Below, piece by piece: positions 46,511 to 54,478 of a stretch of 64,000 nt of DNA (its first letter is position 1; each line of letters begins with the position of its first letter). The notes below the pieces were generated by a model. The model saw only the letters and a program-made list of their open reading frames with translations, was not told where the DNA came from and made no database searches. Made by a program: the position numbers and the translations under genes. The stretch comes from Desulfuromonas sp. (GTDB lineage: Bacteria > Desulfobacterota > Desulfuromonadia > Desulfuromonadales > Geopsychrobacteraceae), in contig PKUD01000092.1 of assembly GCA_002869695.1 (NCBI GenBank), positions 1 to 64,000 of the forward strand, in the 5' to 3' direction.

Positions 46511-48277
46511 ATGTTCCGTATCCGCCGGGTTTTTGATGACAGTTCTCCGGTTAACCGGGAAGCTGTTTCCCAGGTACAACAGATTCTGCGTGACCAGTTT
46601 CCGCAACTGGCCAAGTACGATGTCGACAAGATTCCTGAGCTGCTGATCAATCCGCTGAAGCACAAGTTCCGTTCGATCGTCTACGTGGCCGAAGATCCGC
46701 ATGGAGCGATCAAAGGCTTTGCGCTGGTGTCCCACGATGCGCAGCTGAAATTCTGCTATCTCGACTATATTTCCGCAGCGAAAAATATCACCGGTGGTGG
46801 GATCGGCGGCGCGCTCTACGAGCATATCCGCGAAGAGGCCCTGACCCTCGGTGTTTACGGGATCTTTTTTGAATGCCTGCCGGACGACCCGCAGCTCTGC
46901 AAAGATCCGGAGACCCTCAAGCAGAACCGGGCACGGCTGAGATTTTACGAAGGTTACCAGGCGTATCCGATTGTCGGCAGCGCGTATGAAACTCCGGTTA
47001 AACCGGAGGACGACAACCCCCCATACCTGGTGTTTGATGCCCTTGGCCAGCAGCAACCGCTGACGGCACCGGCCGCACAGGAGATCGTGCGGGCGATTCT
47101 CGAACGGCGCTACGGGCATCTCTGCCCCAAAGAGTACATCGAGCAGGTGGTGGCATCCTTTGTCGATGAACCGATTCGCCTGCGCGAACCTCGCTACCTT
47201 AAAGCGTTGCCGCCGGAAAAACTTCACCCGGTGACCGGCCGGCTGACACGTATCGCCCTAGCGGTCAATGATCGGCATGATATTCACCATGTACGGGAAC
47301 GGGGCTACGTTGAATCGCCGGTACGTATCCGTTCCATCCTCAAAGAGCTGGATAAGCTAAGTATTTTTGAGAAGGTCAAAGTTGAGAACTACCCGGAAAA
47401 GCATATCCGCGCCGTGCACTGCCCTGGCTACATCAACTATTTCAAGCGGATGTGCCAGACCCTGGAGCCAGGCAAGTCGGTCTACCCCTATGTCTTCCCG
47501 CTACGCAACGCGGCGCGGCCGCCGAAAGAGATGGCAGTGCGCGCCGGGTACTACTGTATCGACACCTTCACGCCACTCAACCAAAATGCCTGGAACGCCG
47601 CCAAGCGGGCGGTCGACTGTGCCCTGACCTGCGCCGATCAGCTGCTCGAAGGGATGAAGCTGGCCTACGCGCTGGTGCGCCCGCCCGGCCATCATGCCGA
47701 ATACAGTGCCTTTGGTGGCTTCTGCTATTTCAACAGCGCGGCGGTCGCCGCCAATTACCTGAGCCGCTACGGGCGGGTGGCGATCCTCGATATCTATTAT
47801 CATCATGGCAATGGTCAACAGACGATATTCTACCGGCGCAGCGACGTGCTGACCGTTTCGCTGCACGGCCACCCGCGATTCGCTTATCCCTATTTCTGTG
47901 GTTTCGATGATGAAGTCGGCGAAGCGGAAGGGGTCGGCTACAATCTGAACCTGCCGTTGCCGGAGCAACTGGAACCCGATCATTATCTCAAGGCGTTGAA
48001 AAAGGCCTTGAAAAAGATCCGTCAATATAAGCCGGTTTACTTGATTCTGTGCCTTGGACTGGATACCGCCAAAGGTGATCCGACCGGTACCTGGAGCCTA
48101 GTCGCGAAAGATTTTACTCTCCTCGGCCAGCAGATCGGCGCGTTAAAACTGCCGACGCTGGTAATGCAGGAGGGGGGATACAAGAACCGCTCGATCGGCG
48201 TCAATGCCCGACATTTCTTCAGCGGCCTGTGGGACGGCTGCTTTGCGGCCGGCAGTTCGAAAAAAACCGTCCCGTAA
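46511..48277 (+). CDS. GNAT-histone deacetylase family fusion protein
   Basis: A 588-residue two-domain protein. Residues 1-190 resemble a GNAT acetyltransferase (AAKNITGGGIGGALYEHI as acetyl-CoA loop). Residues about 245-575 are a class II HDAC/acetylpolyamine amidohydrolase domain with RPPGHHAE, GGFCYFNSAAVAA and LGLDTAKGDPTG. The metal motif reads LDIYYHHGNG: Y429 stands where the family has a zinc-ligand Asp (the Asp of D-x-H, D178 in HDAC8), while D427, H431 and the later Asp remain. Fusion of opposing acetylase and deacetylase domains suggests control of an N-acetylated amine, perhaps a product of the divergent kamA/ligase operon. SD GAGGG. Confidence 0.88.
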   Translation: MFRIRRVFDDSSPVNREAVSQVQQILRDQFPQLAKYDVDKIPELLINPLKHKFRSIVYVAEDPHGAIKGFALVSHDAQLKFCYLDYISAAKNITGGGIGGALYEHIREEALTLGVYGIFFECLPDDPQLCKDPETLKQNRARLRFYEGYQAYPIVGSAYETPVKPEDDNPPYLVFDALGQQQPLTAPAAQEIVRAILERRYGHLCPKEYIEQVVASFVDEPIRLREPRYLKALPPEKLHPVTGRLTRIALAVNDRHDIHHVRERGYVESPVRIRSILKELDKLSIFEKVKVENYPEKHIRAVHCPGYINYFKRMCQTLEPGKSVYPYVFPLRNAARPPKEMAVRAGYYCIDTFTPLNQNAWNAAKRAVDCALTCADQLLEGMKLAYALVRPPGHHAEYSAFGGFCYFNSAAVAANYLSRYGRVAILDIYYHHGNGQQTIFYRRSDVLTVSLHGHPRFAYPYFCGFDDEVGEAEGVGYNLNLPLPEQLEPDHYLKALKKALKKIRQYKPVYLILCLGLDTAKGDPTGTWSLVAKDFTLLGQQIGALKLPTLVMQEGGYKNRSIGVNARHFFSGLWDGCFAAGSSKKTVP

Positions 48278-48343
48278 TCCAGTCCGACTAAAGAAACAGG
48301 CCTAGCGGAGTTGTTTTGCCGGAACATATTCAAGGAAGCAACA

Positions 48344-48601
48344 ATGACTCTGCCCTGAGCGACCCTCGATTCCTTCGTCACCGAAGATGAATTTGCAGTG
48401 GAACTGCGCAAGCGCGGAGAGAATGCTTTTCTGATTACTGTCAAATCGCAGATCCTGATGTGCAGCAAGGCCCAGCGTTCGGAACGAGCGCTCGGTGTGC
48501 TCGCCTGCAAGAAGCGCAAGCGACGTCTCGCGCCGCGGGTGCTGGTTGGTGGCCTGGGGGTGGCAGTCACCCGGCGCGCAGTGGTTGACGAACTGCCGTA
48601 G
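48344..48601 (+). pseudogene. Decayed polyamine aminopropyltransferase-like gene (N-terminal remnant)
   Basis: From an ATG at 48344 with AAGGA upstream, the frame has a TGA at codon 5 (48356-48358), then reads on as TLDSFVTEDEFAVELRKRG...FLITVKSQILMCSKAQRSERALGVLACK...PRVLVGGLGVAVTRRAVVDELP to a TAG at 48599-48601. This matches, from memory, the start of spermine/spermidine-synthase family proteins, where the glycine loop GGLGMGFTLRAALDELP binds the aminopropyl donor. The loop is damaged (VAVTRRAV) and the rest of the catalytic domain is absent. It lies 66 bp after the GNAT-HDAC gene, so it may be a lost member of that pathway. Confidence 0.7.
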
Positions 48602-48667
48602 TGGCGATGTACGGCATCCCCCCTGCCATACAGGATGCGTTCTCGTCTTAACCAATTTTGTCAAAAG

Positions 48668-48705
48668 AAAAGCCGCGGGTTGCCGGATGGGCAGCCTGCG
48701 GCTTT
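48668..48705 (-). terminator. rho terminator
   Basis: A long imperfect stem, AAAGCCGCAGGCTGCC with GGCAACCCGCGGCTTT, 4-nt loop and a U-rich 3' flank on the minus strand, lies 27 bp after the rho stop codon. Confidence 0.8.
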
Positions 48706-48731
48706 ATTTCGTTACTTGTACAGATCAGCCG

Positions 48732-49979
48732 TTATCGATTCATCGAATCGAGAAACTCCTGATTGGTCTTGGTCTCCATCAGCTTATCGAGCATGAATTC
48801 CATACTGTCGACAACATTCATGCTCGAAAGAACCTTGCGCAGCAGCCAGATCCGCTGCAGGTTGATATCCTCGATCAGCAGATCCTCTTTACGGGTACCA
48901 GAACGGTTGATATCCATCGCCGGAAAGGTCCGCTTGTCAGCGAGGCGGCGATCAAGGTGCAGCTCCATGTTGCCAGTGCCCTTGAACTCCTCAAAGATGA
49001 CTTCGTCCATCTTGCTGCCGGTATCGATCAGGGCCGTTGCAATAATAGTCAGGCTGCCGCCCTCCTCTATATTGCGCGCCGCACCGAAGAACCGCTTCGG
49101 CTTGTGCAGGGCATGCGCGTCCACACCGCCGGAGAGGATCTTACCGCTTGAAGGGATGATGGTGTTGTAGGCGCGGGCCAGACGGGTGATCGAGTCGAGC
49201 AGAATAACCACGTCCCGCTTGTGCTCAACCAGACGCTTGGCTTTTTCGATCACCATTTCCGCCACCTGGACGTGACGATTGGCCGGCTCGTCAAAGGTCG
49301 ACGAGATCACTTCGCCATTGACGTTGCGCTGCATATCGGTGACTTCCTCAGGGCGCTCATCAATCAGCAGAACAATCAGGAAAGCCTCCGGATGATTTTC
49401 GGAAATTGAATTGGCGATATTCTGCAGCAGAACCGTTTTACCGGTCCGCGGCGGAGCGACAATCAGGCCGCGCTGCCCCTTGCCGATCGGCGACACCAGA
49501 TCCATCACCCGGGTTGCTTTGTTGTCGGGCGTGGTCTCCAACACCAACTGCTCTTCCGGATAGAGAGGCGTCAGGTTATCGAAGAAGGTTTTCTCTCGCA
49601 TCTTCGACGGATCTTCGAAGTTGACCTCCGCCACCTTGAGTAGGGCAAAGTAACGTTCACCCTCCTTGGGGGGACGGATCTGTCCAGCCACTGTATCCCC
49701 GGTCCGCAGCCCGAAACGGCGGATCTGCGATGGAGAAATATAGATATCATCAGGCCCCGGCAGGTAGTTGGCATCGGGAGCCCGCAGAAAACCGAACCCG
49801 TCCGGCAGAATTTCCAGGACCCCTTCGCCGAATATGGCTTTCTTTTTTGCCGCTGTGGCGTTCAGCATATTGAAGATCAGATCCTGGCGACGCTGTCCGC
49901 CGATCTCTTCCAGACCCATCTCTTTGGCCATCACAATCAGGTCGGCAATTTTTTTCTGCTTAAGTTCTTTGAGGTTCAT
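48732..49979 (-). CDS. rho: Transcription termination factor Rho
   Basis: A 415-residue hexameric RNA helicase. It has an N-terminal helical and cold-shock RNA-binding domain ([46 protein letters not shown]), the P-loop [25 protein letters not shown] and the R-loop [15 protein letters not shown]. Length is normal, with no inserted domain. It is monocistronic with its own terminator. Confidence 0.98.
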   Translation of the reverse strand: MNLKELKQKKIADLIVMAKEMGLEEIGGQRRQDLIFNMLNATAAKKKAIFGEGVLEILPDGFGFLRAPDANYLPGPDDIYISPSQIRRFGLRTGDTVAGQIRPPKEGERYFALLKVAEVNFEDPSKMREKTFFDNLTPLYPEEQLVLETTPDNKATRVMDLVSPIGKGQRGLIVAPPRTGKTVLLQNIANSISENHPEAFLIVLLIDERPEEVTDMQRNVNGEVISSTFDEPANRHVQVAEMVIEKAKRLVEHKRDVVILLDSITRLARAYNTIIPSSGKILSGGVDAHALHKPKRFFGAARNIEEGGSLTIIATALIDTGSKMDEVIFEEFKGTGNMELHLDRRLADKRTFPAMDINRSGTRKEDLLIEDINLQRIWLLRKVLSSMNVVDSMEFMLDKLMETKTNQEFLDSMNR

Positions 49980-49992
49980 ACATTGATCTCCA

Positions 49993-50024
49993 CGCTATTG
50001 AAATAGCGGAATTGGGGCACCCCA
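49993..50024 (-). promoter_or_regulatory. Paired hairpins in the rho leader
   Basis: Two short perfect inverted repeats follow each other on the minus strand: TGGGGTGCCCCA (50024-50013) and CGCTATTTCAATAGCG (50008-49993), the latter directly before the SD TGGAG. They could affect translation or Rho autoregulation. The further upstream part of the gap (to 50351) is A/T-rich and shows no gene. Confidence 0.35.
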
Positions 50025-50351
50025 CAGAGAAAGCGGACGCCAGTCGGGAACGGATAGATATTTATCGTAAAAAGTATTATTAACAGTACGGTAAGTTTTT
50101 CTTTAGGTTGTTTTCGAGAGTATATAAATTGTACCGGATTCCTCCGGAAAATAAACAATACAGATCTGAGAAGATTATTTATCGAAGAAAATTTGAATTA
50201 AATATATTGGGATAATGACAGAAAAGAACGGAGACCAGTGGGTCCGGTGCCACCAGTCCTGTCGCTGCTTTTACCCCCTTTCCCCGGGCATGTCAACAGG
50301 AAAAGAGGGCAACAGGCGGAAATCTCAATAATTTCTCAAGGTCATGGGGAG

Positions 50352-51125
50352 TCAAAAAGACCCAAAAAGATTGGGACTGAGCCCCCCGACCAGTTTATCG
50401 ATCAGCTCCTTGTAGGGCACAGGCAACTGTGGCGGCTGATTCTCCTTCTGCTCAACCGTCAAGGTTCGCTCCAGTCCGCCCAGGGTAATCTCCTTCAGTG
50501 CTACGACCTCGGTCTTGTTGAAGTAGGCCTCATCAAAGTCAGGATACTGCATGGCGAGCAGAGGATAGGCCTCTTCACCGTTCATCTCCCAGAGCACTTT
50601 CCCCCGACTGTCAACGACTGCGGCGGTCGCGATAATGTCATTGTAGATCGTTGTCAGTGTCTCGAGCTTATTCCGGGAGCGCCGCTTCTCCGTATGCTCC
50701 ACTCCGGCCAGCACAACCACCAGCAGGGCATCGACAACTTTCTGTTCGGCCAGGCGCTTGGCGGCCGTGGCGGAATAATAATAACCGGAAGGAAGGCCGG
50801 TCTCAGCCATCGGCTGCATCGGTGCGACAATCAACTGCTGGAGAATTTGCTGCGGATCCTCTCCCACATAGCGCACATCAAAATAACCTTTCTTCTTTCT
50901 GAGGGTCTCGATGGCGGATTCCAGTTTTCCGACAGCTGTTCTGCGCAACAAAGAGACGACCTCGGCGCGCTGCGAATGGTTGATGGCGGAACCATCATCC
51001 ACAATAATCGGCAGAATTCCAAGAGTCTTGACCTGGGTGCGGTATTTCTCCTTGGGGACCTTATAGACTCCACTACTACACCCTATCAACAAAAGACCAA
51101 CCAGCAGGACACAAACCAGACGCAT
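50352..51125 (-). CDS. Lipoprotein of unknown function
   Basis: A protein of about 257 residues starting MRLVCVLLVGLLLIGCSSG, a clear lipobox with Cys near residue 16, so outer- or inner-membrane anchored. The mature part is mixed alpha/beta with VKTLGILPIIVDDGSAINHS, YYYSATAAKRLAEQKVVDALLVVVLAGVEH, and IIATAAVVDSRGKVLWEMNGEEAYPLL. This pattern resembles envelope-stress or GNA1162-like lipoproteins, but I cannot assign a family. The start 51125 is chosen for the signal peptide; the in-frame upstream region lacks one. It is monocistronic, convergent to nothing. Confidence 0.8.
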   Translation of the reverse strand: MRLVCVLLVGLLLIGCSSGVYKVPKEKYRTQVKTLGILPIIVDDGSAINHSQRAEVVSLLRRTAVGKLESAIETLRKKKGYFDVRYVGEDPQQILQQLIVAPMQPMAETGLPSGYYYSATAAKRLAEQKVVDALLVVVLAGVEHTEKRRSRNKLETLTTIYNDIIATAAVVDSRGKVLWEMNGEEAYPLLAMQYPDFDEAYFNKTEVVALKEITLGGLERTLTVEQKENQPPQLPVPYKELIDKLVGGLSPNLFGSF

Positions 51126-51207
51126 GATGGTACTCCCTGAAAAAGGTTCGCGCACAATCGAACTCGGCAAAGATAAAATATACCTGACCGGAACCTCGCT
51201 CGCAAAG

Positions 51208-52128
51208 CTAATCTATTTTCATTGCACGGTTCTCGAGCGGAATCCGCTCAACCTGAAAATGGCCAACCCCCCAGGCCAACAGCTCAGCACCATTTGCTGA
51301 CGCCAAATCCGTCGGCGGCTGCTGGCCGAGAAAAGCGAGGGCCTGCCAGATCGCGGCGGGACCGTTCCCGGCATCGATCACCACATCTCGGCCGTGCCTC
51401 TTGCTCATCTTTTCACCATCCCCCCCCAGAGCCAGAGGCAGATGGTAATAATGTGGCGGTGATTCGCCCAGACAACTATACAGATAAATCTGTCGCGGTG
51501 TCGAAGACAGCAGGTCCGCACCACGGACAACCTGATTCACGCCGCTGTCGATATCGTCCACCACCACCGCCAACTGATAGGCGAACAGTCCATCGGCACG
51601 GCGCAGGGCAAAATCACCCACCGCAGACAGCAAGTGCTGTTCCAGGGGACCATAAACGCCATCAGTAAAACAGACCGTCCGACCGGGCACTTTCAGGCGG
51701 ACAGCGAGCTGAGCCCGGACACCGACAGGGCCATTCCGACAGGTCCCGGGGTAGACCGGCCCCTCCTCACCAGGATGCGGGGCACTGGCTAAAATTTCTT
51801 TCCGGGTGCAGCTACAATCATAGAGCAGGCCCCGCTGGCGAAGGGTTTCGATAACCTGCCGATAGCGCTCGTAACGGTGACTTTGGTAAATGACCTCCCC
51901 ATCCCAGGCAAATCCAAGCTGCTCCAGCAGCGCCAGCATCTCATCTGCCGCACCTGGAACCACCCGCGGGGGGTCAAGGTCTTCCATCCGCAGCATCCAT
52001 CTTCCGCCCCCTTGGCGGGCCAGCAGATAACTGCCCACCGCAGCCACCAGCGAACCGAAATGGAGCGGCCCGGTGGGACTCGGCGCAAAACGTCCGATGG
52101 GGACTGTCGATGGGTCTGGCTGGGTCAT
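51208..52128 (-). CDS. gluQ: Glutamyl-Q tRNA(Asp) synthetase
   Basis: A 306-residue paralogue of the GluRS catalytic domain that attaches glutamate to queuosine in tRNA-Asp. Motifs: GRFAPSPTGPLHFGSLVAA (HIGH-like region), the zinc site CSCTRKEI ... YPGTC, and KMSKRHG as KMSK. It lacks the anticodon-binding domain of GluRS, which distinguishes it. It is monocistronic. Confidence 0.95.
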   Translation of the reverse strand: MTQPDPSTVPIGRFAPSPTGPLHFGSLVAAVGSYLLARQGGGRWMLRMEDLDPPRVVPGAADEMLALLEQLGFAWDGEVIYQSHRYERYRQVIETLRQRGLLYDCSCTRKEILASAPHPGEEGPVYPGTCRNGPVGVRAQLAVRLKVPGRTVCFTDGVYGPLEQHLLSAVGDFALRRADGLFAYQLAVVVDDIDSGVNQVVRGADLLSSTPRQIYLYSCLGESPPHYYHLPLALGGDGEKMSKRHGRDVVIDAGNGPAAIWQALAFLGQQPPTDLASANGAELLAWGVGHFQVERIPLENRAMKID

Positions 52129-52233
52129 CTTCTGCCTACCTGGATAAATAAGTCGTGGATTGACACTAAATGATGCCGTGCCCCCCTGAACCTGTCAAGC
52201 ACTCTCCAGAGACCTGATGAACCACGCAAATTG

Positions 52234-52262
52234 TTGACATTTCAAGCCACTCCGTGTATTGC
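52234..52262 (+). promoter_or_regulatory. Promoter of the Rrf2 regulator gene
   Basis: TTGACA (52234-52239), a 17-bp spacer and TATTGC (52257-52262), about 35 bp before the start codon. Autoregulation is common in the family, but no clear palindrome is seen over it. Confidence 0.5.
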
Positions 52263-52296
52263 TTACTGGTCAAGTTACGAATTAAGGAGGCAACCT

Positions 52297-52722
52297 TTGG
52301 TCATTACACGCGCAACTGAATATGCAATCCGCACTATTATTTATCTGGCAAAGCACCCGAAGGGCGACATTGTCCTGAAGAAAGACATCTGTCGGACTCA
52401 GGAAGTCACGCCAGCCTTTTTGACCAAAATACTGCAACCACTGATCAAAGCGGGAATTGTCAGTTCGCAGCGTGGTGTCGGCGGAGGCTTTCTGCTTAAC
52501 CGGGACGCCGAGGAGATCACCCTGCTCGACATCCTTGAAGCTGAAGAAGGGCCGCTGACGCTCAATCACTGCCTGGTTGAAAAAGGGCTCTGCCAGCGCG
52601 ACGCACTCTGCTCCGCTCACATCGTCTGGGAAGAGACGCAAAACAGTATGATTAGGGTGCTCAAGCGACATAATATTGCCGAACTGGTGCAGCAGGAGCT
52701 GGAGCGTCAGAAAACCGTCTGA
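52297..52722 (+). CDS. Rrf2 family transcriptional regulator with Fe-S-type cysteines
   Basis: A protein of about 141 residues. A winged helix occupies residues 1-75 (TRATEYAIRTIIYLAKHP, then VTPAFLTKILQPLIKAGIVSSQRGVGGGFLL). Three cysteines follow in NHCLVEKGLCQRDALCSAH, close to the cluster ligands of IscR and NsrR. The start is a TTG at 52297, fixed by AAGGAGG 7 nt upstream; the frame further up has no SD and overlaps the promoter. No cysteine-desulfurase or scaffold genes adjoin, so the regulon is unknown. It may sense iron-sulfur status, NO or redox. Confidence 0.92.
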   Translation: MVITRATEYAIRTIIYLAKHPKGDIVLKKDICRTQEVTPAFLTKILQPLIKAGIVSSQRGVGGGFLLNRDAEEITLLDILEAEEGPLTLNHCLVEKGLCQRDALCSAHIVWEETQNSMIRVLKRHNIAELVQQELERQKTV

Positions 52723-52741
52723 AAAGAACTGTCCTAATGTC

Positions 52742-52782
52742 AAAAAAGCAGCCATCCGTACTGATCGGATGGCTGCTTTTTT
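52742..52782. terminator. Strong bidirectional terminator
   Basis: A perfect 17-bp repeat (AAAAAAGCAGCCATCCG and its inverse) with a 7-nt loop gives U-runs in both directions. It ends the Rrf2 gene and can also stop transcripts from amtB. Confidence 0.9.
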
Positions 52783-52932
52783 ATCAGCGTAATGCCAAAA
52801 AACACCCTGGAGACCAGGAGGGCGGGTCGTCCAGGGCGAATCGGAAGGCTGCCACAGCCTTCCGGAATCTTCCTTGTTACCTGTCTACATAATACTACCC
52901 CGAATCTAGCACGTCAAACCAGCGGTGTCGTT

Positions 52933-54147
52933 TTATCCGACCCGCTCCTCAGGGTAAGCATGGATCTGATGGATACTGAGGTCAGGTCCGTTGAATTCAT
53001 CCTCTTGGCTCATCCGGAACCCGAAAATTTTGTCAATCAGGAAATAGACGATAAAACCGGTAGTCAGAGCATAAGCGACAGCCATCAGACTTCCCGCCAG
53101 CTGAGAGAGAAAGCTCACCCCCCCAAGACCGCCAAGCGATGTGCCGCCAAAGATCCCGGCAGAGATCCCTCCCCAGGTTCCGATCACTCCGTGCAACGGC
53201 CAGACACCGAGGACATCGTCAATTTTCAATTTCTCCTGCTCGAACTGGAACCCATAAACAAAAATCAGTGAACCTATCCCGCCGATAAAAAAAGCGCCGA
53301 TGGGGTGAACCAGGTCAGATCCGGCACAAATGGCAATCAGGCCAGCGAGGGCACCATTGTGCACAAAGCCGGGGTCATTTCTGCTCGCAACCAGGGCGAA
53401 CAGCACGCCACCAACCATCGCCAGCAATGAGTTGGCGGCGACCAGGCCGGAGATCCCTTCCAGCTTCTGTGCACTCATCACATTAAAGCCGAACCAGCCG
53501 ACAGCCAGAATCCAGCTGCCAAGAGCCAGAAAAGGGATGTTACTGATCGGAATCGCCTGACTGCGCCCCCGTACAAACCGACCCATACGCGGCCCGAGGA
53601 TGAGGACAGCAGGCAGGGCCAGCCAGCCACCTATTGAATGAACCACGACACTCCCTGCAAAATCATGAAACGGCGCCCCGAATGTCGACTCGAAGACTCT
53701 CTGCAGTCCGGCACTGTTCTGCCCCCAGATCAGCGACTCGAAAATCGGATAGGAGATCCCGGCAAACACGGCCCCGGCGATCACCTGAGGCCAGAACCTG
53801 GCCCGCTCGGCAATCCCGCCGGAGATAATAGCCGGGATACAAGCGGCAAAGCAGAGCAGGAAAAAGAAATGCACCAGATCATAACCCTTATTTTCGCCGA
53901 GCAGTTCAGCCGCAGGCATGAAGAAATGCACACCGTAGGAAATAGGGTAACCAATCAGAAAATAGACAACGGTTGACACCGACCAGTCGGAGAGGATTTT
54001 TACAAAAGCATTGACCTGACTTTTCTTACGAACCGTACCAACTTCCAGAAATGCAAAACCAGCATGCATGGCGAAAACCATGACTGCCCCGAGAAGCAGA
54101 AACAGCACATCACCACCGCGCTGCAAGGCAACGACGGAACCTTCCAT
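52933..54147 (-). CDS. amtB: Ammonium transporter
   Basis: A 404-residue Amt/Rh channel with 11 predicted spans. The pore histidines are in HDFAGSVVVHSIGGW and PLHGVIGTWGG, and the start GGDVLFLLLGAVMVFAMHAGFAFLEVG is typical. It begins without a cleavable signal. No glnK gene is adjacent, unlike the common glnK-amtB pair, so PII control must act in trans. No sigma-54 element was found upstream. Confidence 0.95.
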   Translation of the reverse strand: MEGSVVALQRGGDVLFLLLGAVMVFAMHAGFAFLEVGTVRKKSQVNAFVKILSDWSVSTVVYFLIGYPISYGVHFFMPAAELLGENKGYDLVHFFFLLCFAACIPAIISGGIAERARFWPQVIAGAVFAGISYPIFESLIWGQNSAGLQRVFESTFGAPFHDFAGSVVVHSIGGWLALPAVLILGPRMGRFVRGRSQAIPISNIPFLALGSWILAVGWFGFNVMSAQKLEGISGLVAANSLLAMVGGVLFALVASRNDPGFVHNGALAGLIAICAGSDLVHPIGAFFIGGIGSLIFVYGFQFEQEKLKIDDVLGVWPLHGVIGTWGGISAGIFGGTSLGGLGGVSFLSQLAGSLMAVAYALTTGFIVYFLIDKIFGFRMSQEDEFNGPDLSIHQIHAYPEERVG

Positions 54148-54478
54148 AACAGAGACCTCCTTGTCTATCGGAATTTGACAGCCAACGGCGCCATTGCCAC
54201 AGGCATAAACCAGGAGCCCTTACAAGTCCCATGCCTCAGATGGCACCCCTAGAAAAGCGTCTTCATGGTGAAAAGTGCGGACAATCTGCGTATTCCTTGT
54301 GCACCTGCTGTATTTTTTTTAGGCACCACTTCGACAGGTGATCTCCGAAAACATCTCATCATTATTTTTCTGTAATTCTTAATTTTTTACTGGCATAATT
54401 CGGCTAGCAAATCACCCCTTGATCACAACTGTTTTTTGCCGTGCCGCAGTCTGCCCGGATTCCAAAGGTTTATCTATA

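Noticed and set aside
52843-52865. Hairpin CGGAAGGCTG/CAGCCTTCCG after amtB
   Set aside because: No U-run on either strand; kept out of the terminator list because the strong terminator at 52742-52782 suffices.
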